Assembly: GCF_029853675.1 (NCBI RefSeq)
Contig: NZ_CP122539.1
Coordinates: forward strand, 1,941,001 to 2,005,000
Direction of reading: 5' to 3'
Origin: Tenacibaculum tangerinum
GTDB lineage: Bacteria > Bacteroidota > Bacteroidia > Flavobacteriales > Flavobacteriaceae
DNA length: 64,000 bases
The position numbers were made by a program, and so were the translations under genes. This document shows, one piece after another, positions 17,599-26,092 of the stretch. The notes beneath the pieces are model-generated. The model was not told where the DNA came from, did not search any database, and saw only the letters and a program-made list of their open reading frames with translations. The first letter of the stretch is position 1. The number at the start of each line of letters is the position of its first letter.

Positions 17599-19344
17599 CT
17601 AATTTATTTGTACTAAAGAGCCTTTTAAAACAGCTATGGCACTTGTAGATACTTCTGCTCCGGCGCTTCCTTCTGCTTTGAATTCTGCATTGGCAGCAAT
17701 ACTCACATTAGTTCCTTCAATCGTTACATCTCCTGATGCTTTTAAAGAAATATCTCCAGCGCTTTCCATGGATATTCCGTCACTGTTTATGGTAATTACA
17801 TTCGAGTTGTCGTCTTCAATGGTTATCGCTCCTGCATCTTCATCAAGTGAAATCACTTTCCCTGCGGGTGTTTCAATGGTGATTATTTTCTTATCATCAT
17901 CAAACAATACTTTCATTTCGCTTCTGGTAATGATTCCTTTTTCGTGATTATCATCTGTTGCTGTAATTGGTGAGGGTTTCGCACTACTGTGCAACATACC
18001 CAACACAATGGCATCGTTAGGGTCTTGGTTGATAAATCCAACAATTACTTCATCTCCTATTTCTGGACGGAAGAAAATGCCTCTATTTTCTCCTGCATCG
18101 GGTGAGGCTACTCTACACCAAATGCCTTCTTCTTCGTTATTTATGATGGGAATTTGTACGAGAATTCTATCTTCTCCGTCGGGATCTTCTTCTAACTGAG
18201 AAACAATTCCTACTTGCAAGCCTTGAATTGCTGGTAACAACCCTGAAGCTGGTTTGGCTGAGATTTCAAAGGTTTCAGAAAACCACTCTGTTGACAAGCC
18301 AAACTGCGCATTGGCAACCCAATTTCCTTCTGAAATCACATGCTGAACTCCTGTTACATATATATTTCCGTTGAATCGGTCTCCTACTCCTTCTAATTTT
18401 AATATGGTGTTTGGTTTTACTGACGGAATTCCTTGAAATTTTACACGCCCTCTTACTTTTGCTAATTGTTGAAATAGCCATTTGGCATCTGCCCAATCTT
18501 GTAGTTCTGTATCTGTAACCACACCTCCGTGTCGTAACTCCATACTTTCTAAGCCTATGGTTTTGTTTAAGTCTGAAACCGATAGATTTCCGTTTAAACT
18601 TACATTGGGATCTTTGCCCTCAATTTCAATCACTTCTTGGTCGGCATGATTCCAACTGTACGCTGCTACTTTTTTTACTTGATGGCGGGCGTCGATTTCG
18701 GCATCAAAATCTAACAGAGAACCCCCAAAGGTTACCGTTTCTATTTCTGACTGGCTCACATCGGGTTTGGCTATGGTTATGGTACCGTCATCTACAAAAC
18801 ACAATTTTCCATTGGCTTGTGCTCTTGAAACTATAAAATCCCAATCTGATGCATTGTATTGTACCAATTCGGCATGACTGTAATTAGTCGCTTCTACTTC
18901 TTTTGACAGGTCATAGTTTCCTATGATTTCTTCAAAAATGTCGCTATCGGTGCTTTCATAGAAATAGGTACTTTTTCTACCTACCGTCATTTTAACCGCT
19001 TCGTCTTTGCACTCAACGATTAGCTGTGCTGAATTGGCTCTAATTCTTAGGTTGTGCTTGATCACGATTCCTTTAAAAATAGTTTCTTCATCAGAATGGT
19101 AGCCTGCCGTTATCTCAATTTCTTTCCCAGGAATTAACAACTCTTCGTTGCTTAACTCAAAATCTCTTTCAGAAGCATCTCCATCGATGAGTACTATTTG
19201 AGCCATAGGTATTCGGTTCACTTCTTTGGAAACGGTGATGTTTTTTACTCCGTATTTTTTAGAGAGCTCTTGACCTTCGATTAAGATTTTAAAGGTGACT
19301 AAATCGGCACTTTTTGAGGTTTGTATGGTTCCTGTACTATTCAT
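17599..19344 (-). CDS. VgrG-like spike protein (Afp8-like)
   Basis: This 581-aa protein is the trimeric central spike. Residues about 1-360 correspond to the gp27-like phage late-control D part (KNITVSKEVNRIPMAQIVLI, YNASDWDFIVSRAQANGKLC). Residues about 370-450 form the gp5-like OB fold (GIVSQLEEDPDGEDRILVQI, GENRGIFFRPEIGDEVIVGF). The remainder is a repetitive beta-helix (ITIEDDNSNVITINSDGISM, GDVTIEGTNVSIAANAEF) with no enzymatic extension. The start directly follows the Afp7-like stop at 19345, so the pair is probably translated together. Confidence 0.93.
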   Translation of the reverse strand: MNSTGTIQTSKSADLVTFKILIEGQELSKKYGVKNITVSKEVNRIPMAQIVLIDGDASERDFELSNEELLIPGKEIEITAGYHSDEETIFKGIVIKHNLRIRANSAQLIVECKDEAVKMTVGRKSTYFYESTDSDIFEEIIGNYDLSKEVEATNYSHAELVQYNASDWDFIVSRAQANGKLCFVDDGTITIAKPDVSQSEIETVTFGGSLLDFDAEIDARHQVKKVAAYSWNHADQEVIEIEGKDPNVSLNGNLSVSDLNKTIGLESMELRHGGVVTDTELQDWADAKWLFQQLAKVRGRVKFQGIPSVKPNTILKLEGVGDRFNGNIYVTGVQHVISEGNWVANAQFGLSTEWFSETFEISAKPASGLLPAIQGLQVGIVSQLEEDPDGEDRILVQIPIINNEEEGIWCRVASPDAGENRGIFFRPEIGDEVIVGFINQDPNDAIVLGMLHSSAKPSPITATDDNHEKGIITRSEMKVLFDDDKKIITIETPAGKVISLDEDAGAITIEDDNSNVITINSDGISMESAGDISLKASGDVTIEGTNVSIAANAEFKAEGSAGAEVSTSAIAVLKGSLVQIN

Positions 19345-20031
19345 TTATGCGAACTTTTGTAAGGGTGGAAAAAAGATTTCTTGTCCTGCTCGTAATTTTC
19401 TAAACTGCATTATTCTATTAACACGGGCTACTTCTAAGTAATATTTAGAATCTCCGTAAATATGATGACACATAAGTGGTAAGGTATCTCCTGATTTTAC
19501 CTTACGGTAGTGTGTTAAATCGGGCGATTGGTTGTTTTCTCTTGCTACCCGTAAATCATCGTCAATGGTACCTTTGAGTTTCAATTTTGCATTCGCTCTA
19601 ATAGGTGTACCATCAGAAGCAAATAAGCGGTACTCTATAGATAAATCAACCAACGTTCCTTTAAAGAGTAATGCCCCCCACTTTACCATTAAGTAATTGG
19701 GTTTGTGCTTATCTCCATCGTATTCAAATACAATTCGTTTAAAAGCTTCAATTTTATCGATAATTCCATCATCATAATCTGCTTCCCCATCAATAACTCC
19801 AGAGCTGTCGAACAATAAGTCTAAATCTATCTCCTGCGGTGCTATTTTAGCAAACTTGGGTTGCCAACCACTTGTACCTTGCCCCTGTTCTTCAGTATAC
19901 TCTGGTTTGTAAGCAACCATATATTTCTCGGGATTCACAAGTGTAGTAAACTCACCGTCGGCTACTTCGTCTTTAAACTTTTCGTCTTTGTAAGCTTTTA
20001 TGACTAATTTTTTTAATTCTCCTTGACTCAT
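19345..20031 (-). CDS. LysM-containing tube/baseplate linker protein (Afp7-like)
   Basis: This 228-aa protein has an N-terminal CIS tube-type domain (FTTLVNPEKYMVAYKPEY, IDLDLLFDSSGVIDG) and a C-terminal LysM-like module from about residue 175 (YRKVKSGDTLPLMCHHIYGD, with LRAGQEIFFPPL at the end). This architecture is that of Afp7/gp53-like proteins, which join the tube to the spike hub and baseplate. It abuts the VgrG-like gene. A heptanucleotide repeat lies just upstream. Confidence 0.9.
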   Translation of the reverse strand: MSQGELKKLVIKAYKDEKFKDEVADGEFTTLVNPEKYMVAYKPEYTEEQGQGTSGWQPKFAKIAPQEIDLDLLFDSSGVIDGEADYDDGIIDKIEAFKRIVFEYDGDKHKPNYLMVKWGALLFKGTLVDLSIEYRLFASDGTPIRANAKLKLKGTIDDDLRVARENNQSPDLTHYRKVKSGDTLPLMCHHIYGDSKYYLEVARVNRIMQFRKLRAGQEIFFPPLQKFA

Positions 20032-20048
20032 TTTATTCTTGGTTGTCG

Positions 20049-20117
20049 GTTAGCAGTTAGCAGTTAGCAGTTAGCAGTTAGCAGTTAGCAGTTAGCAGTT
20101 AGCAGTTAGCAGTTAGC
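20049..20117. repeat. heptanucleotide tandem repeat (GTTAGCA)9.9
   Basis: Nine exact copies of GTTAGCA run from 20049 to 20111, followed by six bases of a tenth. The tract lies in the spacer between the DUF5908 gene and the Afp7-like gene, 17 bp before the Afp7-like start codon and within its probable untranslated leader. A 7-bp unit outside coding sequence is prone to slipped-strand length change and would alter the spacing upstream of that gene. Confidence 0.95.
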
Positions 20118-20162
20118 GATATTATAATTAATTGTTCACTGCTCACTGATAAATGTTCATTG

Positions 20163-20324
20163 TTACCGTTGTTTTTGTCTTTCTAAAATGTCCATTACCT
20201 CTTCCACGCATGCTGCCACTATCGCTGCTGTATTTCCGTTTGTTGCTCCACTTGTTTTTCCTTGTGATGCTGATTTTTCATCTACATTAATTTTGATATG
20301 GAGTTCTTTAATTGTTATTGGCAT
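20163..20324 (-). CDS. DUF5908 family small eCIS protein
   Basis: A 53-codon frame opens at ATG 20322-20324 and ends at TAA 20163-20165. The product begins MPITIKELHIKINVDEK and ends CVEEVMDILERQKQR, with a Ser/Gly/Thr/Asn-rich centre. The start MPIxIKELHIKI is the hallmark of DUF5908, a family found in Bacteroidota contractile-injection loci. The gap to the upstream tube gene is 1 bp, strong support for a real, co-translated gene. The function is unknown. The size and position between tube and Afp7-like genes suggest a small assembly or adaptor factor. Confidence 0.88.
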   Translation of the reverse strand: MPITIKELHIKINVDEKSASQGKTSGATNGNTAAIVAACVEEVMDILERQKQR

Positions 20325-20325
20325 T

Positions 20326-20763
20326 TTATGATACTTTAAAATAATTATAGGTTAATTCAAGTGTTTCAATAACCAACTTACTTTCTTCGGCATTAAAGTC
20401 TCCTACCGTCCACTTTACAGGATATGCATGTCTTACTTCCCAATTTTGTATAGCATCTCCGTCTTCGCCTAACAACATTACATTCACGGTTACAGGTTTA
20501 ATTTCGAAGTTTTCTAAGGCTTTTCTACACCATTTAATCACTTCGGAATCGACCAACATTCCTCTTTTTAATACTAAGTTTGGGTACTTTGATCTTACTG
20601 GAATTGTATGTTTAAATCTGTTTTCTCCTCCTTCGGCTATTTCTTCAGTTTCAAGGTCTACTGAAAGACCTGAAACTGATTGAAATGAGTTGTCTCCTTT
20701 CGAAGTTGAAATATCTTCAAACGCTACTTGAAAACTAAAGCCTACGGGTGGATAATAGCTCAT
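20326..20763 (-). CDS. eCIS inner tube-type protein (Afp5-like)
   Basis: This 145-aa protein is of the gp19/Hcp-like tail tube family. Visible features are VGFSFQVAFEDI at the N-terminus, SGLSVDLETEEIAEGGENRF, LVLKRGMLVDSEVIKWCRKA and the end LVIETLELTYNYFKVS. It is the second of two tandem tube genes and overlaps the first by one base. In Afp/PVC systems the second type forms the first tube layer above the spike. I infer that role from gene order. Confidence 0.9.
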   Translation of the reverse strand: MSYYPPVGFSFQVAFEDISTSKGDNSFQSVSGLSVDLETEEIAEGGENRFKHTIPVRSKYPNLVLKRGMLVDSEVIKWCRKALENFEIKPVTVNVMLLGEDGDAIQNWEVRHAYPVKWTVGDFNAEESKLVIETLELTYNYFKVS

Positions 20764-21209
20764 TACGATGACATTTTTAGCTTCTCAATAACCCACTCTG
20801 CGGTTTCAATGGCAATTTCATTACCATCAGCTTTTAAGTCTGTAGGCTGTACTTTAGTGATATAAGCATTTGTAGCTTCCCATACTACTGCTGGCTGTCC
20901 AGTCTCGTCTAATAATTTGATGGTTAAATCTCCTCTAAACTGTTCACCTCCTTCTTGGAAGTATACCGTTTTCGCCCATTGTTTATAAAATTGTTTACTT
21001 TTGTCTACAAAGGTTCCTGTCTTCATAGTAATGTTGCCATACTCAGACATTCCAGGTTGTTTTGATTTGTGGTATTCTTTATCTGCTCCTCCACGATATT
21101 CTATTACTTTATTATCGAAACTTAACCCTGATACTTCTGTACAATTAAATTTTGTATCACCAAAGGTTACCTCGAAGGAAAACTTTGGAAGTGGATATAA
21201 TTCTGCCAT
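20763..21209 (-). CDS. eCIS major tube protein (Afp1-like)
   Basis: This 148-aa gp19-like tail tube protein has the segments LPKFSFEVTFGDTKFNCTEV, SGLSFDNKVIEYRGGADKEY, GNITMKTGTFVDKSKQFYK and the end IAIETAEWVIEKLKMSS. It follows the sheath gene, which is the usual place of the main tube subunit. Stacked hexamers of this protein would form the conduit for cargo. It is clearly paralogous to the next gene (about the same length and the same motif order). Confidence 0.92.
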   Translation of the reverse strand: MAELYPLPKFSFEVTFGDTKFNCTEVSGLSFDNKVIEYRGGADKEYHKSKQPGMSEYGNITMKTGTFVDKSKQFYKQWAKTVYFQEGGEQFRGDLTIKLLDETGQPAVVWEATNAYITKVQPTDLKADGNEIAIETAEWVIEKLKMSS

Positions 21210-21251
21210 GATTCTTTATTTTTTATTTATGTTTTTGCTTAGTTTATTTAC

Positions 21252-23201
21252 TTATGCTTCTTGCATTTTATGTGAGAACTTCAAGATGATAAATTCTGCA
21301 GGACGTACTACTGCCATTCCAATTTCTAAAATCATATTTCCTTCTAAAACATCTTGAGCGGTCATGGTTTCTCCTAAACCAACACTTACATAAAATGCTT
21401 TATCGGGTGTAGGCCCTGCCAAAGCTCCTGCTCTCCATTGTTGGGTTAAGAAATTATCTATCATCGCTTTTACACGTACCCAAGTATTTTTATCATTCGG
21501 CTCAAATACAAATTGTTCGGTGGCTTTTTTAATAGATTCTTCTGCCATATTGAAGAAACGTCGTACGGATATGTATCGCCACTCATTATCGTTTCCTGCT
21601 AAGGTTCTTGCACCCCATACGAGATTTCCTTTTCCTACAAAAGATCGAATAGCATTGATTGATTTTCCTGCAACAGTATCTACATTTAAGTTTTGCTGAT
21701 CTTCGTGAGAAACATTTACTAATGGTTCAATAACATAGTTTAAACTCACATTAGCTGGCGCCTTCCAAACACCTCTGTCTGAATCAACCCTTGCATACAC
21801 TCCTGCCATAGCACTACTCGGTGGTAATACTAACGGTAAATTAGATATTTCTGCTTTTATTTGATTATAAAGAGCATCGTCTTCCGTTTTTATAGTGTTT
21901 AAAGTCTTTACCAACGCACTTCCACTAGATGTCGGTAAATTATCTATTAAATCTTGAAGTTCTCCCGAAGCTATTAACGTGTTGATTTTATCTACAATTG
22001 AATCTGTAGAATCATTATGGGTTCCTAATACTTTTTGTAAAGACGTACTGTTTCCAGTGTCTTCAGATATCTCATTTAAAACTGTTATTTTAGAGTCATC
22101 ATTATTCAAACGGTCAATAGCTTTGTTCAAATCGACTTGTAATGTTTCAATTTCATCAGTTATCCATGTATCTAAAGCATTGGCCTCAGCAGTAGCACTA
22201 CCATCTGTTCTTGCGAGATTTACAGCTTTATTCAATTCTACCTCCAAAGTACCTAAATAGTGTTTAATGCTATTTATTTTTGCAATTACATTAGGTACTT
22301 CAGCAACAGCATCGTCATCGTCATCAGGACCAGTAAATCCATCAACAGTTGATGATAATGTTGCTATATCAGTTAAAAAAGTGGATAAATCAGTAGTATC
22401 TATTGCCGTTGAAATTGCTTGTGCTTCCGCTTGAATGTTTCTCGGTAAAGCTGTACTTATAGTTACATCTGTACTAGATTCATCGTAGCGATAATCTAAA
22501 ATAGTTTTAAGAAATGGGTAATATGCCGCTCCGTATTTGAGGTAATCTTTTTCTGAACCTATTTTATCTCTTAAAATCCCTATGTTTGGAAAGGCAGGAT
22601 CAGTTGGATCGCATGCTCTCGTATCTATTATCGTAAAACGATCTTGTAACTCATTACACTGAGTTAAAGCAGCTTTGTATAAGTCGTAAAAGGTCGTGTC
22701 GTCTGTTAATGCAGTTGCATCAGGAAATACGATTAAAGTTACTTCATCAATTTTTCTTACTTCTGCCAATCCAGTATTAAAATCTGCAACAGAAGTAATA
22801 GCCTTTATTTGTAAATCACTCCCATCTAATAGATTGATATTACCATATCTTCCTACAGAAACAATATAGCAAGGCCCTCCTCCATTGGCAAAATATAACT
22901 GTAAACTATAATACATCAAGAAAGGTGACTTTTCTATACTATTAGGAGCTTCAACCGATACTTTTTCGTCTTCCACTGTGACCTTTATACCTATTTCTGG
23001 TTTGGCAACACCAAAATACATTTCATATTCTAGCATAGAACTAATGCGTGTCGGTGTTGCTTTTAAATCTCCTTTAACTTTTTTGGTTGCTTTCTCCGTA
23101 TAACCAATAAAAGCTGGAATCGCTGTTTCTACTTGAGCTACCGAAGGGGGAAACTTTACAATTTCCTCTATGTAGACTCCTGGTGTTTTGTACGCTGACA
23201 T
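21252..23201 (-). CDS. contractile tail sheath protein with large central insertion
   Basis: This 649-aa sheath subunit begins with the family signature MSAYKTPGVYIEEI and a PSVAQVETAIPAFIGYTEKA segment. It ends with the conserved sheath core: GAGTLAG-like VWGARTLAGNDNEWRYISVR, VFEPNDKNTWVRVKAMIDNF, LTQQWRAGALAG and GMAVVRPAEFIILKFSHKM. Residues about 245-460 are an extra, mostly helical, Asp/Ser/Thr-rich domain containing a run DDDDDAVAE. Only one sheath gene is present, unlike the three in Serratia Afp. Contraction of this sheath drives the tube through a target membrane. The insertion should point outward in the particle. Confidence 0.94.
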   Translation of the reverse strand: MSAYKTPGVYIEEIVKFPPSVAQVETAIPAFIGYTEKATKKVKGDLKATPTRISSMLEYEMYFGVAKPEIGIKVTVEDEKVSVEAPNSIEKSPFLMYYSLQLYFANGGGPCYIVSVGRYGNINLLDGSDLQIKAITSVADFNTGLAEVRKIDEVTLIVFPDATALTDDTTFYDLYKAALTQCNELQDRFTIIDTRACDPTDPAFPNIGILRDKIGSEKDYLKYGAAYYPFLKTILDYRYDESSTDVTISTALPRNIQAEAQAISTAIDTTDLSTFLTDIATLSSTVDGFTGPDDDDDAVAEVPNVIAKINSIKHYLGTLEVELNKAVNLARTDGSATAEANALDTWITDEIETLQVDLNKAIDRLNNDDSKITVLNEISEDTGNSTSLQKVLGTHNDSTDSIVDKINTLIASGELQDLIDNLPTSSGSALVKTLNTIKTEDDALYNQIKAEISNLPLVLPPSSAMAGVYARVDSDRGVWKAPANVSLNYVIEPLVNVSHEDQQNLNVDTVAGKSINAIRSFVGKGNLVWGARTLAGNDNEWRYISVRRFFNMAEESIKKATEQFVFEPNDKNTWVRVKAMIDNFLTQQWRAGALAGPTPDKAFYVSVGLGETMTAQDVLEGNMILEIGMAVVRPAEFIILKFSHKMQEA

Positions 23202-23230
23202 AATTACTTGTTTTTAATTTTAATTTTTGT

Positions 23231-24370
23231 TTATATAAATACTTCCGAATAATAGTTTTGATTATTTGGATCTTGGGTAATACTCTCAGGAGTAGGGTTC
23301 GGGAAATAATAACTGTCTTGCGGTTGTGGAGAAACATCTTCGTTTTTTATCTCTACACGCCCATTCATGGTTAGGGGTTGTTCGTCTATTGTGGTCATTA
23401 CCAAGTTCTCACTTGTTTTTGTATAGCGCCAAAAAGTGGTTCTGTTTTGAATACATACTTTAAACTCTGGAAACGTTGCTAACAAACATTGTTTTTCTAC
23501 ATCAAACTGCTGTGTTTGTTTATTCTTGGTCATTATTTGTTCTGTGAAATCATTGCTATCTTCTCCTGATATTTGTAACTGCAACACCCCTATTACTCGA
23601 TTGTTTTTAACCCTTTTTACAAATGCCTTTACAGCATCGTGTATCTCTTGCTCTTCGGTGTCTAAGGCTGTTTCGTTTGCTATCTTCGTTTCGATTTCCG
23701 CTAGTTTTTCTTCTTTTATATTGGCTATGGTTACCAAATTCGGAGTACTTGTTTCAAATTCCTTCATTGTTTCCAGTTGGTGTACTAACTTTCTTGTTTC
23801 ACTATCTGATAACAAAAAATCGCTCCATTTTTTTACTTCTGAAATGGTTTCAAATACGTTGAGTACTGAAGAACTTTTATTCGAGAGGTAATACAGTTGT
23901 TGCTTATTTTTCTCAATTACGTTGGAAAAATTTTCAAAATATGGATGGTGTACTTTGAGGTAAAATGTTAGCGTTAACGAATCGGGTAGTGTAATGATTG
24001 GACTATAAAGAGCTACTTCTTCTTGATTGTTTCCTTCTGTAATTACCTCTAAAGTTTCTGCAAGTACTCGAATTCCCTTTTTATGGTTTCTTAGTAAAAG
24101 TCTATGGTTTTTTACCGCTTTTTTAGTTTCTTCGGTAGGTACTATGCTTAAGAAATCATTCACATTATACTGTGCTTCTGCACGCTCTCTATCCTTTCCT
24201 TCTAACTCTGTGCTATTGCTATTTGCATTTCCATTATTTGCGTTGCCATTATTTCCATTGTTGTTTCCATTATTGCTAGTACTAGCATCACTAAACTTAA
24301 AAAATGGGAGTGTTCCTTCGTCTAAAAAATACGAGTGATAGATATTGATATTGAACAGTGTTTTATACAT
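23231..24370 (-). CDS. conserved eCIS-locus protein of unknown function with Asn/Gly-rich linker
   Basis: I choose the ATG at 24368-24370 because the product then begins MYKTLFNINIYHSYFLDEG, a natural-looking N-terminus 4 bp after the DUF4255 stop. A start at 24415 would add 15 residues and overlap that gene. The 379-aa protein has an Asn/Gly/Ala-rich low-complexity linker near residues 26-50 (GNNNGNNGNANNGN). Mixed alpha/beta sequence follows, with a charged helical part around 215-260. It ends with ESITQDPNNQNYYSEVFI. I do not recognise a named domain. Its place between the terminator-type gene and the sheath gene suggests a structural or cap-associated particle component. Confidence 0.75.
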   Translation of the reverse strand: MYKTLFNINIYHSYFLDEGTLPFFKFSDASTSNNGNNNGNNGNANNGNANSNSTELEGKDRERAEAQYNVNDFLSIVPTEETKKAVKNHRLLLRNHKKGIRVLAETLEVITEGNNQEEVALYSPIITLPDSLTLTFYLKVHHPYFENFSNVIEKNKQQLYYLSNKSSSVLNVFETISEVKKWSDFLLSDSETRKLVHQLETMKEFETSTPNLVTIANIKEEKLAEIETKIANETALDTEEQEIHDAVKAFVKRVKNNRVIGVLQLQISGEDSNDFTEQIMTKNKQTQQFDVEKQCLLATFPEFKVCIQNRTTFWRYTKTSENLVMTTIDEQPLTMNGRVEIKNEDVSPQPQDSYYFPNPTPESITQDPNNQNYYSEVFI

Positions 24371-24374
24371 AGCT

Positions 24375-24950
24375 TTAATTTTTAATAAGAGATTGCTGTT
24401 CGATACCAGAGACAACAGTACCTTCTTTGGTTATGACATCTCTTTCTATTTCTAGTAAGGTGATTTTATAGAGTACAGAAGGGTATTGTTTTCCTCCTAA
24501 AGTACCCCATATATAGTTCAGTTCTTCAAAAGAAGGGGTGTATAGTTGTGTTATAAATTTGAATGTCTTTAAATCTGATAACTCTTCTATGCCTTCAAAG
24601 TTGGTGTTCTGATGGGTAAATACTTTTTTACCTTGGAAAAAAGCTAGTATTTTGGTTAAACTTTTTAATGATTCTGAATACGTAGATTTATCTACACTAA
24701 ACAAAACATAAAGATTTAAGTATACTTTCGGATTTCTATAACTAACCGAAGTTCCTTCTACACTATTGTTAGAAGTATTTTTTAAGGCAAACTCTTCTTG
24801 TGTGTTGATAAGTGTTAATGAAATATCTGGATTATTTCCTGGAGAATTCCCATCGCCATCTGCCATCGCAATGTTTGATAGCTCTACTGTGTTTTCGTCT
24901 AAATATCCATTTAGTTCCTCTGTAATGATTTGTAATATCTCAAAAATCAT
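24375..24950 (-). CDS. DUF4255 protein, eCIS tube/sheath terminator (Afp16-like)
   Basis: This 191-aa protein begins MIFEILQIITEELNGYLDEN and contains NTQEEFALKNTSN, YRNPKVYLNLYVLFSV and YSESLKSLTKILAFFQGKKV. These are the standard landmarks of the DUF4255/Pvc16 N-terminal domain. Afp16 caps the tube and sheath and is involved in fixing length. It is the most upstream gene of the eCIS run in this window, and the sheath gene lies two genes downstream. The next upstream gene is gldA, 248 bp away. Confidence 0.9.
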   Translation of the reverse strand: MIFEILQIITEELNGYLDENTVELSNIAMADGDGNSPGNNPDISLTLINTQEEFALKNTSNNSVEGTSVSYRNPKVYLNLYVLFSVDKSTYSESLKSLTKILAFFQGKKVFTHQNTNFEGIEELSDLKTFKFITQLYTPSFEELNYIWGTLGGKQYPSVLYKITLLEIERDVITKEGTVVSGIEQQSLIKN

Positions 24951-25198
24951 TTAATAGTAAGTTTGGTTAGTTTTCGGTATGTGATTGAAGGGAAGACAAT
25001 CAGACATGGTAAAATTAACCACTCTTATGAAGAGAAACCTCAATGAAAAACTCTTTTAAAAAGGTAGTTTCTCCTAAAAAATTTTAAATGAAATAACAGG
25101 TAGTAAGAAGGGGGAAAATCCCCTTTTTGCTTTAAAATGAAAAATAAGTTTAACATATTCGTAAAATATGTTTATCTCAAGTGCAATAGTCTTTATTG
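24951..25198 (-). promoter_or_regulatory. eCIS upstream region with inverted repeats; no clear promoter motif
   Basis: This 248-bp spacer must hold the eCIS promoter unless transcription reads through from gldA. I find no TAnnTTTG element on the minus strand. It does contain three inverted repeats: GAGAAAC at 25032-25038 with GTTTCTC at 25067-25073, AAGGGG at 25108-25113 with CCCCTT at 25120-25125, and AACATATT at 25152-25159 with AATATGTT at 25165-25172. These could be leader structure, a weak terminator for gldA, or operator sites. Confidence 0.35.
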
Positions 25199-26092
25199 CT
25201 ATTGAGTCAACTCTCTAAACAAACTTTCTAAATTTTTATTTTCGGTATTCAATCCAAGGATTTTTAATCCGTTTTCTTGTGCGAAGTCAAAAATTACCGG
25301 ACGCATATCTTCTGAAGTATTAAATGTAAGTACCCAATTATTTTCTATTGTATTTTTGTAGGCTGTAATATTTGGCAAGCGTTTTATAAACTGTTCTTCT
25401 AATTTATAATCGAACGTTACTTTTATGATTTGCTCGTTACTTGTTTTAAGTTCTGATATGGGTTTATCAAGTACTATCTTTCCTTTGTTAATAATTATAA
25501 CTCGGTCGCACATGGCTTCTACTTCTTGCATAATGTGCGTAGACAGCAATACGGTTTTATCTTTTCCTAAGTCTTTTATTAATTGTCGAATTTCTACTAA
25601 TTGATTTGGGTCTAGCCCCGTAGTCGGTTCATCTAAAATCAATACTTCTGGATCGTGTAAAATAGCTGCTGCCAACCCTACACGTTGGCGATATCCTTTA
25701 GATAGTTGATTTATTTTTTTGTGTGCTTCATTCGTTAGCCCTACTTTTTCGATAACCCCGTCTATATTAGATTTTGCCATGTTGTGTAAAGATGCTTGAA
25801 ACTGTAAATACTCACGCACATACATCTCTACATATAACGGATTATGTTCTGGTAAGTATCCTATTTTTCTTTGTGCTTCTATAGCATTTGATACCACATC
25901 AATTCCATTTACCAATACAGTTCCTTCGGAAGGTTGTATAAATCCTGTTAAGATTTTCATCGTGGTAGATTTCCCCGCCCCATTAGGACCTAAAAACCCT
26001 ACGATTTCTCCTTTTTCTGCTTCAAAAGAAATAGCATTCACTGCTTTTTGTGCTCCGTAGATTTTCGATATTTCAGTAAGTTGTATTGACAT
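25199..26092 (-). CDS. gldA: gliding-motility-type ABC transporter ATPase GldA
   Basis: This 297-aa ABC ATPase has Walker A GFLGPNGAGKSTTMK (about residues 33-47), the Q-loop region GYLPEHNPLYVEMYVREY, the signature LSKGYRQRVGLAAAI and Walker B LILDEPTTGLDPNQ, followed by the STHIMQE H-loop. The beginning SIQLTEISKIYGAQKAVNAI and the C-terminal extension agree with GldA, the ATPase of the GldAFG transporter linked to gliding in Flavobacteria. gldF and gldG are not adjacent here. A generic ABC-2 export ATPase is the alternative. Confidence 0.8.
   Translation of the reverse strand: MSIQLTEISKIYGAQKAVNAISFEAEKGEIVGFLGPNGAGKSTTMKILTGFIQPSEGTVLVNGIDVVSNAIEAQRKIGYLPEHNPLYVEMYVREYLQFQASLHNMAKSNIDGVIEKVGLTNEAHKKINQLSKGYRQRVGLAAAILHDPEVLILDEPTTGLDPNQLVEIRQLIKDLGKDKTVLLSTHIMQEVEAMCDRVIIINKGKIVLDKPISELKTSNEQIIKVTFDYKLEEQFIKRLPNITAYKNTIENNWVLTFNTSEDMRPVIFDFAQENGLKILGLNTENKNLESLFRELTQ

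Noticed and set aside
20041..20117. CRISPR-like array
   Set aside because: The repeat is a contiguous 7-bp tandem without spacers, so it is a simple sequence repeat.
1..24950. Type VI secretion system or complete prophage
   Set aside because: There is no TssJLM membrane complex, TssA/ClpV set or capsid/terminase gene. DUF4157, DUF4255 and Afp-type baseplate genes indicate an eCIS instead.
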